Source: Bacteroidia bacterium (lineage in GTDB: Bacteria > Bacteroidota > Bacteroidia > Bacteroidales > CAJPTX01). Taken from it: a DNA stretch of 64,000 nt. Made by a program: the position numbers and the translations under genes. Each line of letters starts with the position of its first letter. Within the stretch, counting starts at the first letter, position 1. The stretch lies in contig CAJPTC010000006.1 of the NCBI GenBank assembly GCA_905373475.1, forward strand, positions 23,049-87,048, written 5' to 3'. Positions 1 to 7,855 of this stretch are shown here, one piece after another. The notes under the pieces were generated by a model. It worked only from the letters and a program-made list of their open reading frames with translations, was not told the origin of the DNA and made no database searches.

Positions 1-20
1 GTGTCTAATGATGATATTTT

Positions 21-54
21 GAAAACGAAAGCACGGAATCTATGCTTCCGTGCT
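21..54 (-). terminator. Intrinsic terminator of pyrG, stem overlapping its last codons
   Basis: A 9-bp perfect stem (30-38 with 46-54, 7-base loop) is followed on the minus strand by a T-rich stretch. The last sense codons and the TAG stop of pyrG (40-42) lie inside the stem and loop, so the terminator is partly coding. Confidence 0.7.
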
Positions 55-1707
55 CACATGCGCCTCCTTGTATTTCAGAGCAGCTCCCACAAAAGCCACA
101 AACAACGGGTGTGGCGCTACGACCGAACTTTGATACTCAGGGTGAAACTGCACGCCAACAAACCACGGATGCGACGGAACTTCAACGATCTCTACCAAAT
201 TTGTCTCTGGATTACGCCCCGTGGTAATCATTCCCTTTTCCTGCATCTGGCTAAGGTACAGATCGTTAAATTCATAACGATGGCGGTGGCGTTCACGAAT
301 TTCCAGCTTACCATAAGCCTCTGCCGCATGACTTCCAGGCATCAGACGGCAAGCATAGCCGCCTAAACGCATCGTACCACCCATCTCGGTAATGCCTTTC
401 TGAGCCTCCATTAGATCTATGACGGCACAACGTGTGGCGCGATCCCACTCACGCGAAGTAGCTTCGGGAAGTCCTGCCACATCCCGTGCGAATTCAACTA
501 CCGCACATTGCATCCCCAAGCAGATACCAAAGAACGGAATCTCGTTCTCACGCGCATAACGTATCGCCTCAATTTTGCCCGAGATTCCTCGATGCCCAAA
601 ACCAGGAGCTACCAGTATCCCATCATGACCAGCTAAAAGCGCGGCACAATTCTCGCGAGTGATTGAATCCGAAGCCACGGCACAGATTTCAACTTTTACG
701 CAGTTGGCGGCTCCCGCATGCGTTAAAGACTCGTATATAGACTTGTAGGCATCGTGTAGCGCTACATACTTCCCTACCAATGCTATACGAACAGTTTCCT
801 TCGGATTGTGAAAACGTTCAATGAATGCGCGCCATGCTTCTAGACGAGGTTCTTCGCCCTCTGGAAGTTCCAGTTTTTTCAGTACCGAACGATCCAAGCC
901 CTCGGCTTTCATCATGAGTGGTACTTCGTAGATCGTCGGCACATCGCGCGATTCTATCACATCCTCAGGCTTCACATTACAGAAGAGAGCTACCTTTGAT
1001 CGCAGCTCCTTACTAAGGTCATACTCCGTACGTAGCACCAAAATATCGGGCTGTATTCCGTTTTCGAGCAACTCTTTTACCGAATGCTGCGTGGGTTTCG
1101 TCTTCAATTCCCCTGAGGCAGCAAGATAAGGCACTAACGTAAGGTGGATGAACACCGTATTGTGTGGTCCTAGATCCCATTTCAACTGGCGCACCGACTC
1201 AATATAAGGCAAGGACTCGATGTCGCCCACTGTACCGCCTATCTCAATTATAACCACATCGTAGAGCCCCTTCGAGCCCAATGAGAGAATACGGCGCTTG
1301 ATCTCATCGGTAATGTGTGGAATAACCTGCACCGTTTTGCCCAAATAGTCGCCTCGACGCTCCTTGTTGATAACGTGCTGATAGATCTGCCCCGTAGTAA
1401 CACTATTGGCGCGCGAAGTCGGCAAATTCAAAAAACGCTCGTAGTGCCCCAAATCCAAGTCAGTCTCTGCGCCGTCATCCGTTACAAAGCACTCCCCATG
1501 TTCGTAAGGGTTTAACGTGCCCGGATCTATATTGATATAAGGATCCAGCTTTTGGATTGTAACACAATAGCCACGGCTCTGTAAAAGTTTACCCAACGAA
1601 GCCGAAATTATCCCTTTGCCCAACGAAGACGCCACACCACCTGTTACGAACACGTATTTTGTATCGCGTAGTGGCTGCGCAGCGCGTTTTTGCTCAGTAC
1701 TGCTCAT
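40..1707 (-). CDS. pyrG: CTP synthase (glutamine-hydrolysing)
   Basis: Makes CTP from UTP, ATP and glutamine, the last step of de novo cytidine nucleotide synthesis in the cytosol. The N-terminal synthetase half starts with the family's VTGGVASSLGKG nucleotide-binding motif. The C-terminal class I glutaminase half shows the nucleophile Cys in GICLGMQ (about residue 396) and the His/Glu pair in QFHPEY. The 555 residues are close to the usual length (about 545). An in-frame start exists 30 bases upstream (1737), but ATG 1707 is preferred: it is preceded by a purine-rich GAGAAGGGGAAGG, and the extension would run through a leader hairpin at 1731-1752. It stands 116 bases downstream of the DUF349 gene and ends in an intrinsic terminator. 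Confidence 0.97.
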   Translation of the reverse strand: MSSTEQKRAAQPLRDTKYVFVTGGVASSLGKGIISASLGKLLQSRGYCVTIQKLDPYINIDPGTLNPYEHGECFVTDDGAETDLDLGHYERFLNLPTSRANSVTTGQIYQHVINKERRGDYLGKTVQVIPHITDEIKRRILSLGSKGLYDVVIIEIGGTVGDIESLPYIESVRQLKWDLGPHNTVFIHLTLVPYLAASGELKTKPTQHSVKELLENGIQPDILVLRTEYDLSKELRSKVALFCNVKPEDVIESRDVPTIYEVPLMMKAEGLDRSVLKKLELPEGEEPRLEAWRAFIERFHNPKETVRIALVGKYVALHDAYKSIYESLTHAGAANCVKVEICAVASDSITRENCAALLAGHDGILVAPGFGHRGISGKIEAIRYARENEIPFFGICLGMQCAVVEFARDVAGLPEATSREWDRATRCAVIDLMEAQKGITEMGGTMRLGGYACRLMPGSHAAEAYGKLEIRERHRHRYEFNDLYLSQMQEKGMITTGRNPETNLVEIVEVPSHPWFVGVQFHPEYQSSVVAPHPLFVAFVGAALKYKEAHVSTEA

Positions 1708-1730
1708 TACCTTCCCCTTCTCAACAAGAG

Positions 1731-1752
1731 AAGACAAGGCAAGCCTTGTCTC
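1731..1752 (-). promoter_or_regulatory. Leader hairpin upstream of pyrG
   Basis: Arms 1731-1739 and 1744-1752 pair over 9 bp (one G-U) around a 4-base loop. The hairpin lies about 24 bases upstream of the pyrG ATG and is followed by a pyrimidine-rich stretch rather than a clean U run. It could be a weak terminator for the DUF349 gene or a leader control element. Function is inferred only from position. Confidence 0.4.
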
Positions 1753-1823
1753 CCCGCTGAAATATCATTTCTCTAATCCAGAGGCAATCCACTATTGTCT
1801 CTTAAATCTACCTAGCTAAGTTG

Positions 1824-3812
1824 TTACTCCTTCGTTTCTTCCCCTTCTTCAGATGCAGCAGGTTTCTTCTCCTTATTGCCCCGTAACGCTTTATCAATCT
1901 CTTTGAGTTTATTTTTGCGCATTGCAATGTCTTCGCGCATGCTCGCAATCTTTTCCTCCTGCTGCTGAATCAATGGGTTGGAAGACGAAGAACTACGGAA
2001 AAATGAGAGGTTGTTTGACATAAGCGAACATTCACTTTCAAGCTGCTGGATCTGCTGGCGTAGGCGCGCACGCTCCTTCTGGAGTTGCGACTCGTTGCCA
2101 TCGCCCTGTACCATTTCCTCAATGCGAGTCTTGAAAGCTTCTACTTGTTCCATACGACGGTCTACTCCGAGCGACTTGTATACCCTGTTTACCAAATCGC
2201 GATATCGCTGTTGGATAACATCTTTTTGTTTGAAAGGTACGTGCCCTATACCAAACCAACGAGACTGTAGTTCCTTCAACCATTCTACCCCTGCCGCAGC
2301 ATCCGTCTTGTTCGCTTCGTAACCTTCTAGTTCTTTCAGAATCGCCTCTTTGGCTGCAAGATTGTCCTTCTCCTCCTTATTGCGGCTCGACTGCGCCTCG
2401 TCGCGGTGCGAGAAGAAATAATCCATAGCACCACGGAACTTTTCCCACAACTCATCGCGGCGTTTGCGTGGTGCATAGCCTACCGACTGCCACTGCTTTT
2501 GCAAATCTATCATGGCACGCGTCGTAGCACTCCAGTCGGTACTCTCTTTCATAGCCTCCGCCTGAGCGCACAGATCTTGAAGTTTCTGAAGATTATCTTT
2601 TCCCTCTTGCCGCATAGCACGATCGTAGGTACGGAAACCTTCAAAGATTTGCGAGCACGCCGCTTGAAAACGCTCGCGAACCTTACCTACCACTCGGTTA
2701 GGCAAATACCCCAGCTCCTTCCATTCCTTCTGAAGTTCCTTTACCTTGTCAGTCGCATTGCGCCAAGCCTGCATGGAGCTGCGCTCTTCCTTTAGGAGCT
2801 CTTCCACCTTATCGCATAGCGCTGTTTTCTTTGCAAGAATCTCCTCATTCTGCTCCTTCAAGTTCTCAAAGAACTTATGATGCCGCGCATTGATCTCAGC
2901 ACTTGCCGAAGAGAAACGTTCCCATACCTCCTCGCGCTTCTCGGGCATCTCGGGTCCCACCTCTTTCCACAACGAGTGCAACTCCTGCAACTTGCGGAAA
3001 GCACCCACAATATCCGTCTCTTTCAACAGATCTTCAGCCTGCTCGCAAAGCTTCAACTTTGCCTCAAGATTCTTCTTGAAGTCCAGATCGCGGAGATCGC
3101 GGTTGATCTTGATGTAGTCATAAAAACTCCGAACAGCGGTATTGTACGACATGTACAGATCTTCCTTATCCGCTTGTGGCACAAGCCCAATCTGATTCCA
3201 CTGTTCACGTAGCGCATCAAACTCTTTGAAGGTCTCGCCCTTTACTTCGTCGCGGAGCGTCAGCGCTTTTATTTTCTCTATAATCTCGTGCTTACGGCGC
3301 AAATTTTCCTTTCGTTCTGTTTCTACCGCCTCTGCATGCTTCCGTCTGCGCTCTTTGTAAGACTGCATGAGTTCGCGGAAACGCTGCTCTTCTGCTCTAA
3401 ATGGAGCTTCAAAAGTCTCTTCGCCGTGATCCTCTATAGCTTGCCACTCCTCGTGCGCACGCTGACGTACATCCTCCAGCTTTTTGTTGAAAAGTGACTG
3501 AATAAGCGTTACACGTTCGCGCGTCTTCTCGGTTAACTCATCCTTTACTACATTAGCGAAATTGCTAATCAGCTCAGGCAGTGTCAGTTCCGAATAATCG
3601 TCGTCCGACTCGTTCTCTTCTGTAGCGTCTTCTAGGTGTTCGGGCTCAGGTGATGAAGTTGGCTTCGATGCTTCTTCCACAGACACAGAGGTCTGATTTT
3701 CAATCTTTTCTTCCTTCGGCTCTGCTGCCACTTCTACCTCTTGCGACGCGGAAGCATTATCCACTGCTTCGGTCGCCTCTGCTACTTTTAGCGTTTGTTC
3801 CTGCTCTGACAT
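1824..3812 (-). CDS. DUF349 repeat protein
   Basis: A 662-residue cytosolic protein typical of Bacteroidota; its function is not established. Residues 1-75 are acidic and low-complexity. After that come five DUF349-type helical repeats, each with a signature like LQxxWxxIGxVP (for example REQWNQIGLVP, QKEWKELGYLP, QKQWQSVGYAP, QSRWFGIGHVP, and the more divergent SLWKEVGPEMP). The C-terminus is a long coiled coil with a Lys/Glu-rich tail. There is no signal peptide or membrane segment. The start is supported by AAGGAG ten bases before the ATG. It lies between recA (117-base gap) and pyrG. A role in nucleic acid or ribosome-associated processes is possible, but the sequence does not show it. 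Confidence 0.85.
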   Translation of the reverse strand: MSEQEQTLKVAEATEAVDNASASQEVEVAAEPKEEKIENQTSVSVEEASKPTSSPEPEHLEDATEENESDDDYSELTLPELISNFANVVKDELTEKTRERVTLIQSLFNKKLEDVRQRAHEEWQAIEDHGEETFEAPFRAEEQRFRELMQSYKERRRKHAEAVETERKENLRRKHEIIEKIKALTLRDEVKGETFKEFDALREQWNQIGLVPQADKEDLYMSYNTAVRSFYDYIKINRDLRDLDFKKNLEAKLKLCEQAEDLLKETDIVGAFRKLQELHSLWKEVGPEMPEKREEVWERFSSASAEINARHHKFFENLKEQNEEILAKKTALCDKVEELLKEERSSMQAWRNATDKVKELQKEWKELGYLPNRVVGKVRERFQAACSQIFEGFRTYDRAMRQEGKDNLQKLQDLCAQAEAMKESTDWSATTRAMIDLQKQWQSVGYAPRKRRDELWEKFRGAMDYFFSHRDEAQSSRNKEEKDNLAAKEAILKELEGYEANKTDAAAGVEWLKELQSRWFGIGHVPFKQKDVIQQRYRDLVNRVYKSLGVDRRMEQVEAFKTRIEEMVQGDGNESQLQKERARLRQQIQQLESECSLMSNNLSFFRSSSSSNPLIQQQEEKIASMREDIAMRKNKLKEIDKALRGNKEKKPAASEEGEETKE

Positions 3813-3929
3813 CTCTGATGCTCCTTAAACTCTGTCGGTTAGACTATGCACGTACACTTTTTAGACCTCTCTTTCTGTTTCGCGACTTCGTTTTTTCACA
3901 AAACAGGTTACAGTTAGGCTACGTAATAA

Positions 3930-4997
3930 CTAAAATTTTATTGCATTTGGCTCTGCTGCGATCCGCTCCCGAATCTTAGCTTCAAGTTCTGCAGCTAGTT
4001 CCTGATTCTCAATGAGTAATTTTCGTACCGTCTCACGACCTTGTCCGAGGCGCGTACTCTCATAACTAAACCACGAACCACTTTTTTCTATTAAACCAAA
4101 GCCCACGCCGAGATCAAGAATCTCAGAGGCTTTGGAGATCCCCTCTCCAAATATAAGGTCGCACTCAACTTTACGGAAAGGCGGCGCGACCTTATTTTTC
4201 ACAATCCGAACTCGGATGCGGTTTCCGTAATGATCATCGTTCGAATCCTTCAGTGCACCGATACGGCGAATATCCAGACGGAGCGATGCGTAGAATTTCA
4301 ATGCATTCCCCCCAGTTGTCGTCTCAGTAGGTCCGTACATTGTGGCTCCTATTTTCTCACGCAACTGGTTGATAAAAATGCAAACAGTGTTGGTTTTTGA
4401 GATAGTTCCCGTCAGTTTACGTAATGCTTGCGACATGAGACGCGCCTGCAAACCCACCTTAGAATCGCCCATCTCGCCTTCTAGTTCAGCTTTAGGTGTT
4501 AGTGCAGCCACCGAGTCAATAACAACAATGTCAAGTGCCCCCGAGCGGATCAGCTGATCTGCTACCTCCAGAGCCTGCTCCCCATTGTCTGGTTGTGAGA
4601 TAAGCAACATATCAATGTTTACCCCCAAACTACGTGCGTACGTCGGATCAAATGCGTGCTCTGCATCTATGATCGCTGCAACGCCATTCCTCTTTTGCAC
4701 CTCTGCTATAGCATGGATAGCAAGCGTTGTTTTCCCCGATGACTCAGGACCAAAAATTTCAACAATGCGTCCACGAGGATATCCGCCTACGCCCAATGCT
4801 AGATCAAGAAGGATAGAACCCGAAGGGATAGAGGGAATATCTTCCCCCGCGCGGTCACCCAAGGTCATAATCGTACCTTTTCCGAAGTCCTTATCGATCT
4901 TTTGCATTGCGACCAACAAGGCCTCGCGCTTGTTCTCATCGATTGACGAGAACAAGTCTTTATTTGCTTCTGCTTGCGATTTTTCTTTCGCTGCCAT
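3930..4997 (-). CDS. recA: Recombinase A
   Basis: The ATP-dependent strand-exchange protein of homologous recombination, which also promotes self-cleavage of LexA-type repressors. Walker A is GPESSGKT; the Walker B region reads LDIVVIDSVAAL; the DNA-binding loop 2 region is GGNALKFYASLRLDIRR. The 355-residue length is normal. The C-terminus (AEPNAIKF) lacks the long acidic tail found in E. coli RecA. It lies 53 bases downstream of a thioredoxin-like lipoprotein gene on the same strand and may share its promoter. No obvious SOS box was recognised upstream. Confidence 0.98.
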   Translation of the reverse strand: MAAKEKSQAEANKDLFSSIDENKREALLVAMQKIDKDFGKGTIMTLGDRAGEDIPSIPSGSILLDLALGVGGYPRGRIVEIFGPESSGKTTLAIHAIAEVQKRNGVAAIIDAEHAFDPTYARSLGVNIDMLLISQPDNGEQALEVADQLIRSGALDIVVIDSVAALTPKAELEGEMGDSKVGLQARLMSQALRKLTGTISKTNTVCIFINQLREKIGATMYGPTETTTGGNALKFYASLRLDIRRIGALKDSNDDHYGNRIRVRIVKNKVAPPFRKVECDLIFGEGISKASEILDLGVGFGLIEKSGSWFSYESTRLGQGRETVRKLLIENQELAAELEAKIRERIAAEPNAIKF

Positions 4998-5050
4998 GTA
5001 TTTATCCGATAGAATGTGCCCGTAAATACTTTATAGCTCGGAGGTAAGAA

Positions 5051-5545
5051 CTAATTTTCGCTTATATCTTCGGGAGTCTCGTGTGTCTGGAAAAAGTGGA
5101 GCAGTTTGGCTTTGTCATAACCATCGCCGTCCTCAAACTGACCTGTAGGGACGACTCTGAGCACCACACCGAGGTTGTCTAGCATTACGAAAACGGGGAA
5201 ACCATAGCCAGTTGGGTTGTTTAACCGCTGCATAGCTTCCTCATTCTTATTCTCCTTGCCATAGTAGATATGCACCCACTCAAAATCCTCTTCCAAGGCT
5301 TTCAGAAGTTCTGGGTCTTCGCTAATGGTCTTATTGAGGCGTACGCACCATTTGCACCAATCGCCTCCTACTTGTACCAAGATGAGCTGATCTCGCCCCC
5401 CTATCTTCTCGATCGCCGCATCAATTTGTTTAGCGCCATCGGCAGAAGGATCGTAGAAAGTACGTGCTTGCTGCGTGCAACCAAAATATGAAAGACAAAC
5501 GGAAAATAACAATGTGCTGAAAAGCACTCGCTTTGCAGATCTCAT
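5051..5545 (-). CDS. Thioredoxin-like lipoprotein
   Basis: A 164-residue envelope protein. The N-terminus is a lipoprotein signal peptide with the lipobox YFGC (Cys about residue 23), so it should be lipid-anchored in the envelope. The rest is a thioredoxin fold with the redox motif WCKWC near residues 62-66 and a conserved cis-Pro segment (GYGFPVFVMLD). It probably acts as a periplasmic thiol oxidoreductase; the partner is unknown, and the DsbD-type reductase elsewhere in the window is one possible electron donor. A Bacteroidota -7 element lies 27 bases before the ATG. It precedes recA, probably by chance rather than function. Confidence 0.85.
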   Translation of the reverse strand: MRSAKRVLFSTLLFSVCLSYFGCTQQARTFYDPSADGAKQIDAAIEKIGGRDQLILVQVGGDWCKWCVRLNKTISEDPELLKALEEDFEWVHIYYGKENKNEEAMQRLNNPTGYGFPVFVMLDNLGVVLRVVPTGQFEDGDGYDKAKLLHFFQTHETPEDISEN

Positions 5546-5571
5546 CCCACCTCGTAAATTTTACACCCTCG

Positions 5572-5579
5572 CAAAGATA
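5572..5579 (-). promoter_or_regulatory. Bacteroidota -7 promoter element for the thioredoxin-like lipoprotein
   Basis: Exact TAnnTTTG match (TATCTTTG) on the minus strand, 27 bases upstream of the ATG at 5545. A -33 TTG at standard spacing is not evident. Confidence 0.6.
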
Positions 5580-5815
5580 CGAGTTATTTCCAATTACATA
5601 AGCTCCCTCTGTAGCCAGCTCATGGGGGGCAATCATTGCGTCACACCGTGCCAAAAATCCTCGCATTGTGTAGCATAACACGCATTTTCAATACCTACTT
5701 CGCGCTTGTAATTTGTCGTACTCCAACTTCGCACTTTTATCGCATTAAAAATTACAATGTGCCCCCCATAGCATGGTGCAAGCCATCGCATTTTCCCTTT
5801 ACTTCCGAATATCGT

Positions 5816-5823
5816 TATATTTG
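5816..5823 (+). promoter_or_regulatory. Bacteroidota -7 promoter element for the MBL-fold hydrolase
   Basis: Exact TAnnTTTG match (TATATTTG) on the plus strand, 27 bases before the ATG at 5851, predicting a short leader of about 20 bases. Confidence 0.6.
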
Positions 5824-5850
5824 TGTGGCATAGCTTAAAAATGAAAGGTG

Positions 5851-6498
5851 ATGGCGGAAAGCGGATTGCGAATCGAGCGTTTTATATTCAACGAATTTGG
5901 GGAGAATACCTACCTACTCTATGCTCCTAAGGGCGAAGGTATTGTGATTGATCTGGGGTGTAATTCTGACGAGGAATGGGCACAAATTGCCGCTTTTGTA
6001 GAAGGCGCTGAGTGCAAGATAAAGTATCTGTTAAACACGCACGCGCACCTCGATCATCTCTTCGGAGTCCCGCGAGGACGCACGGCATGGTCTGCCCCTT
6101 TCCTGCTACATCAGGCAGATATGCAACTCCTCGAATCTGCACCGCTTCAGGCTTCAATGTGGGGTATGGAAATGGAAGCAGTGCGTCCGCCCGAAATCTT
6201 CCTGAAGCACGGCGATGTATTTGATCTTCACGGGCATCGCATAGAGGTAATTCACACCCCTGGTCATTCGCAGGGAGGCGTTTGTTTCTATCTGTACGAG
6301 GATGGTATCCTCTTCTCGGGCGATACGCTCTTCCAGAATTCTATAGGGCGTACCGATTTGCCAGGCGGCGACTATGGCCAACTTATTGAAAGCATTCGTA
6401 GTCGCTTGCTCGTTCTTCAAGATGACGTAAAGGTGCTACCTGGGCACGGCGAGTTTACAACCATTGGCGCTGAGCGCAAGCACAATCCTTTTTTATAG
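5851..6498 (+). CDS. MBL-fold metallohydrolase (glyoxalase II-like)
   Basis: A 215-residue cytosolic hydrolase of the metallo-beta-lactamase superfamily. All metal-ligand motifs are present in order: HAHLDH, HTPGHSQGG, FSGDTLFQNSIGRTD and LPGHGE. This pattern matches the glyoxalase II-like branch that hydrolyses thioesters such as hydroxyacylglutathione analogues, but the physiological substrate cannot be read from sequence. A GTG lies directly before ATG 5851; the ATG is preferred. The iron-dependent alcohol dehydrogenase follows 46 bases downstream. Both could serve aldehyde detoxification, which is an inference from neighbourhood. Confidence 0.9.
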   Translation: MAESGLRIERFIFNEFGENTYLLYAPKGEGIVIDLGCNSDEEWAQIAAFVEGAECKIKYLLNTHAHLDHLFGVPRGRTAWSAPFLLHQADMQLLESAPLQASMWGMEMEAVRPPEIFLKHGDVFDLHGHRIEVIHTPGHSQGGVCFYLYEDGILFSGDTLFQNSIGRTDLPGGDYGQLIESIRSRLLVLQDDVKVLPGHGEFTTIGAERKHNPFL

Positions 6499-6544
6499 CC
6501 CAAGTAGCGTCTCATTATTTTTTTAACACACAACCCATAACACA

Positions 6545-7708
6545 ATGAATTCTTTTGAGTTATACAACCCTGTCCGCGTCTTCTTTGGCGAAGGACAAGT
6601 TTCACACATAGACGAACAAATTCCAAAGGATGCGCGCGTATTACTCACCTACGGGGGTGGGAGTATTCACCGCACGGGGATTTACGATGCCGTGCGTCGC
6701 GCACTGGGGGCTCGCTACGTAGTAGATTTTGGCGGTATAGAACCCAACCCGCACTATGAGACACTCATCAAGGCACTCCCGATTATAGAGAGCGAGGGGA
6801 TTACCTTCATACTAGCCGTTGGGGGCGGTTCGGTGATAGACGGCACAAAGTTCATTGCAGCCGCTGCGCAGTATAGCGGCGAGGATAAATGGATGCTACT
6901 CCAGAATCCGACACTAGCCTCTGCCATAGAAGCCATGCCCTTTGGCACAGTGCTAACTCTAGCAGCCACAGGCTCGGAAATGAACAATGGCGCAGTAATA
7001 ACGCGTGCACAAACACAGGAGAAGTTTGCTTTTCACAATCCAACGACATTCCCCAAATTCTCTATTGTCGATCCAAGCTATACGCTGTCACTTCCCATTC
7101 GCCAAGTGGCCAATGGCGTTGTAGATGCCTTTGTGCACGTTGTAGAACAGTACCTAACCTACCCTGTCGATGCGCGTGTGCAAGACCGTTTTGCCGAGGG
7201 ATTGCTTCAAACGTTGGTGGAAATAGGTCCTGCTGTATTGAAGACCCCGAACGATATGGGGTTACGCTCCAATCTCTCAATGGCAGCCATGTTAGCGCTT
7301 AATGGTTGGATTGCTACGGGCGTGCCCGAAGACTGGTCTACGCACCTGATAGGGCATGAACTCACAGCTCTTTTCCATCTGGATCACGGTTTAACACTGG
7401 CAATCGTACTGCCCCACTTACTGCGCGACCAACTGCAATACAAGCAAGCGAAACTCGTACAGTGCGGCGAACGCGTCTTCGGCATAACGCAGGGTACAGA
7501 GAAAGAACGAGCGCTGCAAACAATAGATGCCATCGAACGCTTCTTCCTAACAATGTATGACGGGAAATTGCGGCTGGCAGATTATGGCATTGCACGCGAA
7601 CAGGTAGCCGAAGCTTGGCAACGAATTGGGGCAAGACGTTGGAAGCTGGGCGAGAACCGCACGATAGATGCTGCGGCAGTAGAACGAATTTTAACCGCAG
7701 CGCTTTAG
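6545..7708 (+). CDS. Iron-containing alcohol dehydrogenase (YqhD/butanol dehydrogenase type)
   Basis: A 387-residue group III alcohol dehydrogenase that reduces aldehydes with NAD(P)H. The nucleotide-binding region shows TYGGGSIHRTGIYD and GGGSVIDGTK. The metal ligands are in DAFVHVVEQYL and HELTALFHLDHG. The N-terminus (MNSFELYNPVRVFFGEG) is characteristic of the YqhD-like clade, which is usually NADPH-dependent and broad in aldehyde substrate. It probably forms a transcription unit with the upstream MBL hydrolase. No terminator was seen in the 147 bases after it. Confidence 0.93.
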   Translation: MNSFELYNPVRVFFGEGQVSHIDEQIPKDARVLLTYGGGSIHRTGIYDAVRRALGARYVVDFGGIEPNPHYETLIKALPIIESEGITFILAVGGGSVIDGTKFIAAAAQYSGEDKWMLLQNPTLASAIEAMPFGTVLTLAATGSEMNNGAVITRAQTQEKFAFHNPTTFPKFSIVDPSYTLSLPIRQVANGVVDAFVHVVEQYLTYPVDARVQDRFAEGLLQTLVEIGPAVLKTPNDMGLRSNLSMAAMLALNGWIATGVPEDWSTHLIGHELTALFHLDHGLTLAIVLPHLLRDQLQYKQAKLVQCGERVFGITQGTEKERALQTIDAIERFFLTMYDGKLRLADYGIAREQVAEAWQRIGARRWKLGENRTIDAAAVERILTAAL

Positions 7709-7855
7709 TTCGCACCATATAGCCTGCCGAAGGAACAGAGGGCGTTGCTTCTACATTCGTGTGGAACACGCGTTCGCGGGTACACACCGCGCAACGTAAC
7801 TTAATCGCAACGTTTAGCGTTCCACTAGGCGCGGGGTAGATTAAAATTGTGGGAC

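Larger units (their letters stand above)
5546..5850. other. Divergent intergenic region with a MITE-like inverted repeat
   Basis: 305 bases without a gene between two divergent genes, each with its own -7 element at the edge. In the middle, 5622-5631 is the exact reverse complement of 5760-5769. The match continues inwards after a 2-base offset (5634-5638 with 5755-5759), giving arms of about 15 bp that bracket roughly 148 bp. CGCATT recurs four times in the region. No ORF is contained. It could be a miniature inverted-repeat element or a long-stem RNA. Confidence 0.45.
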
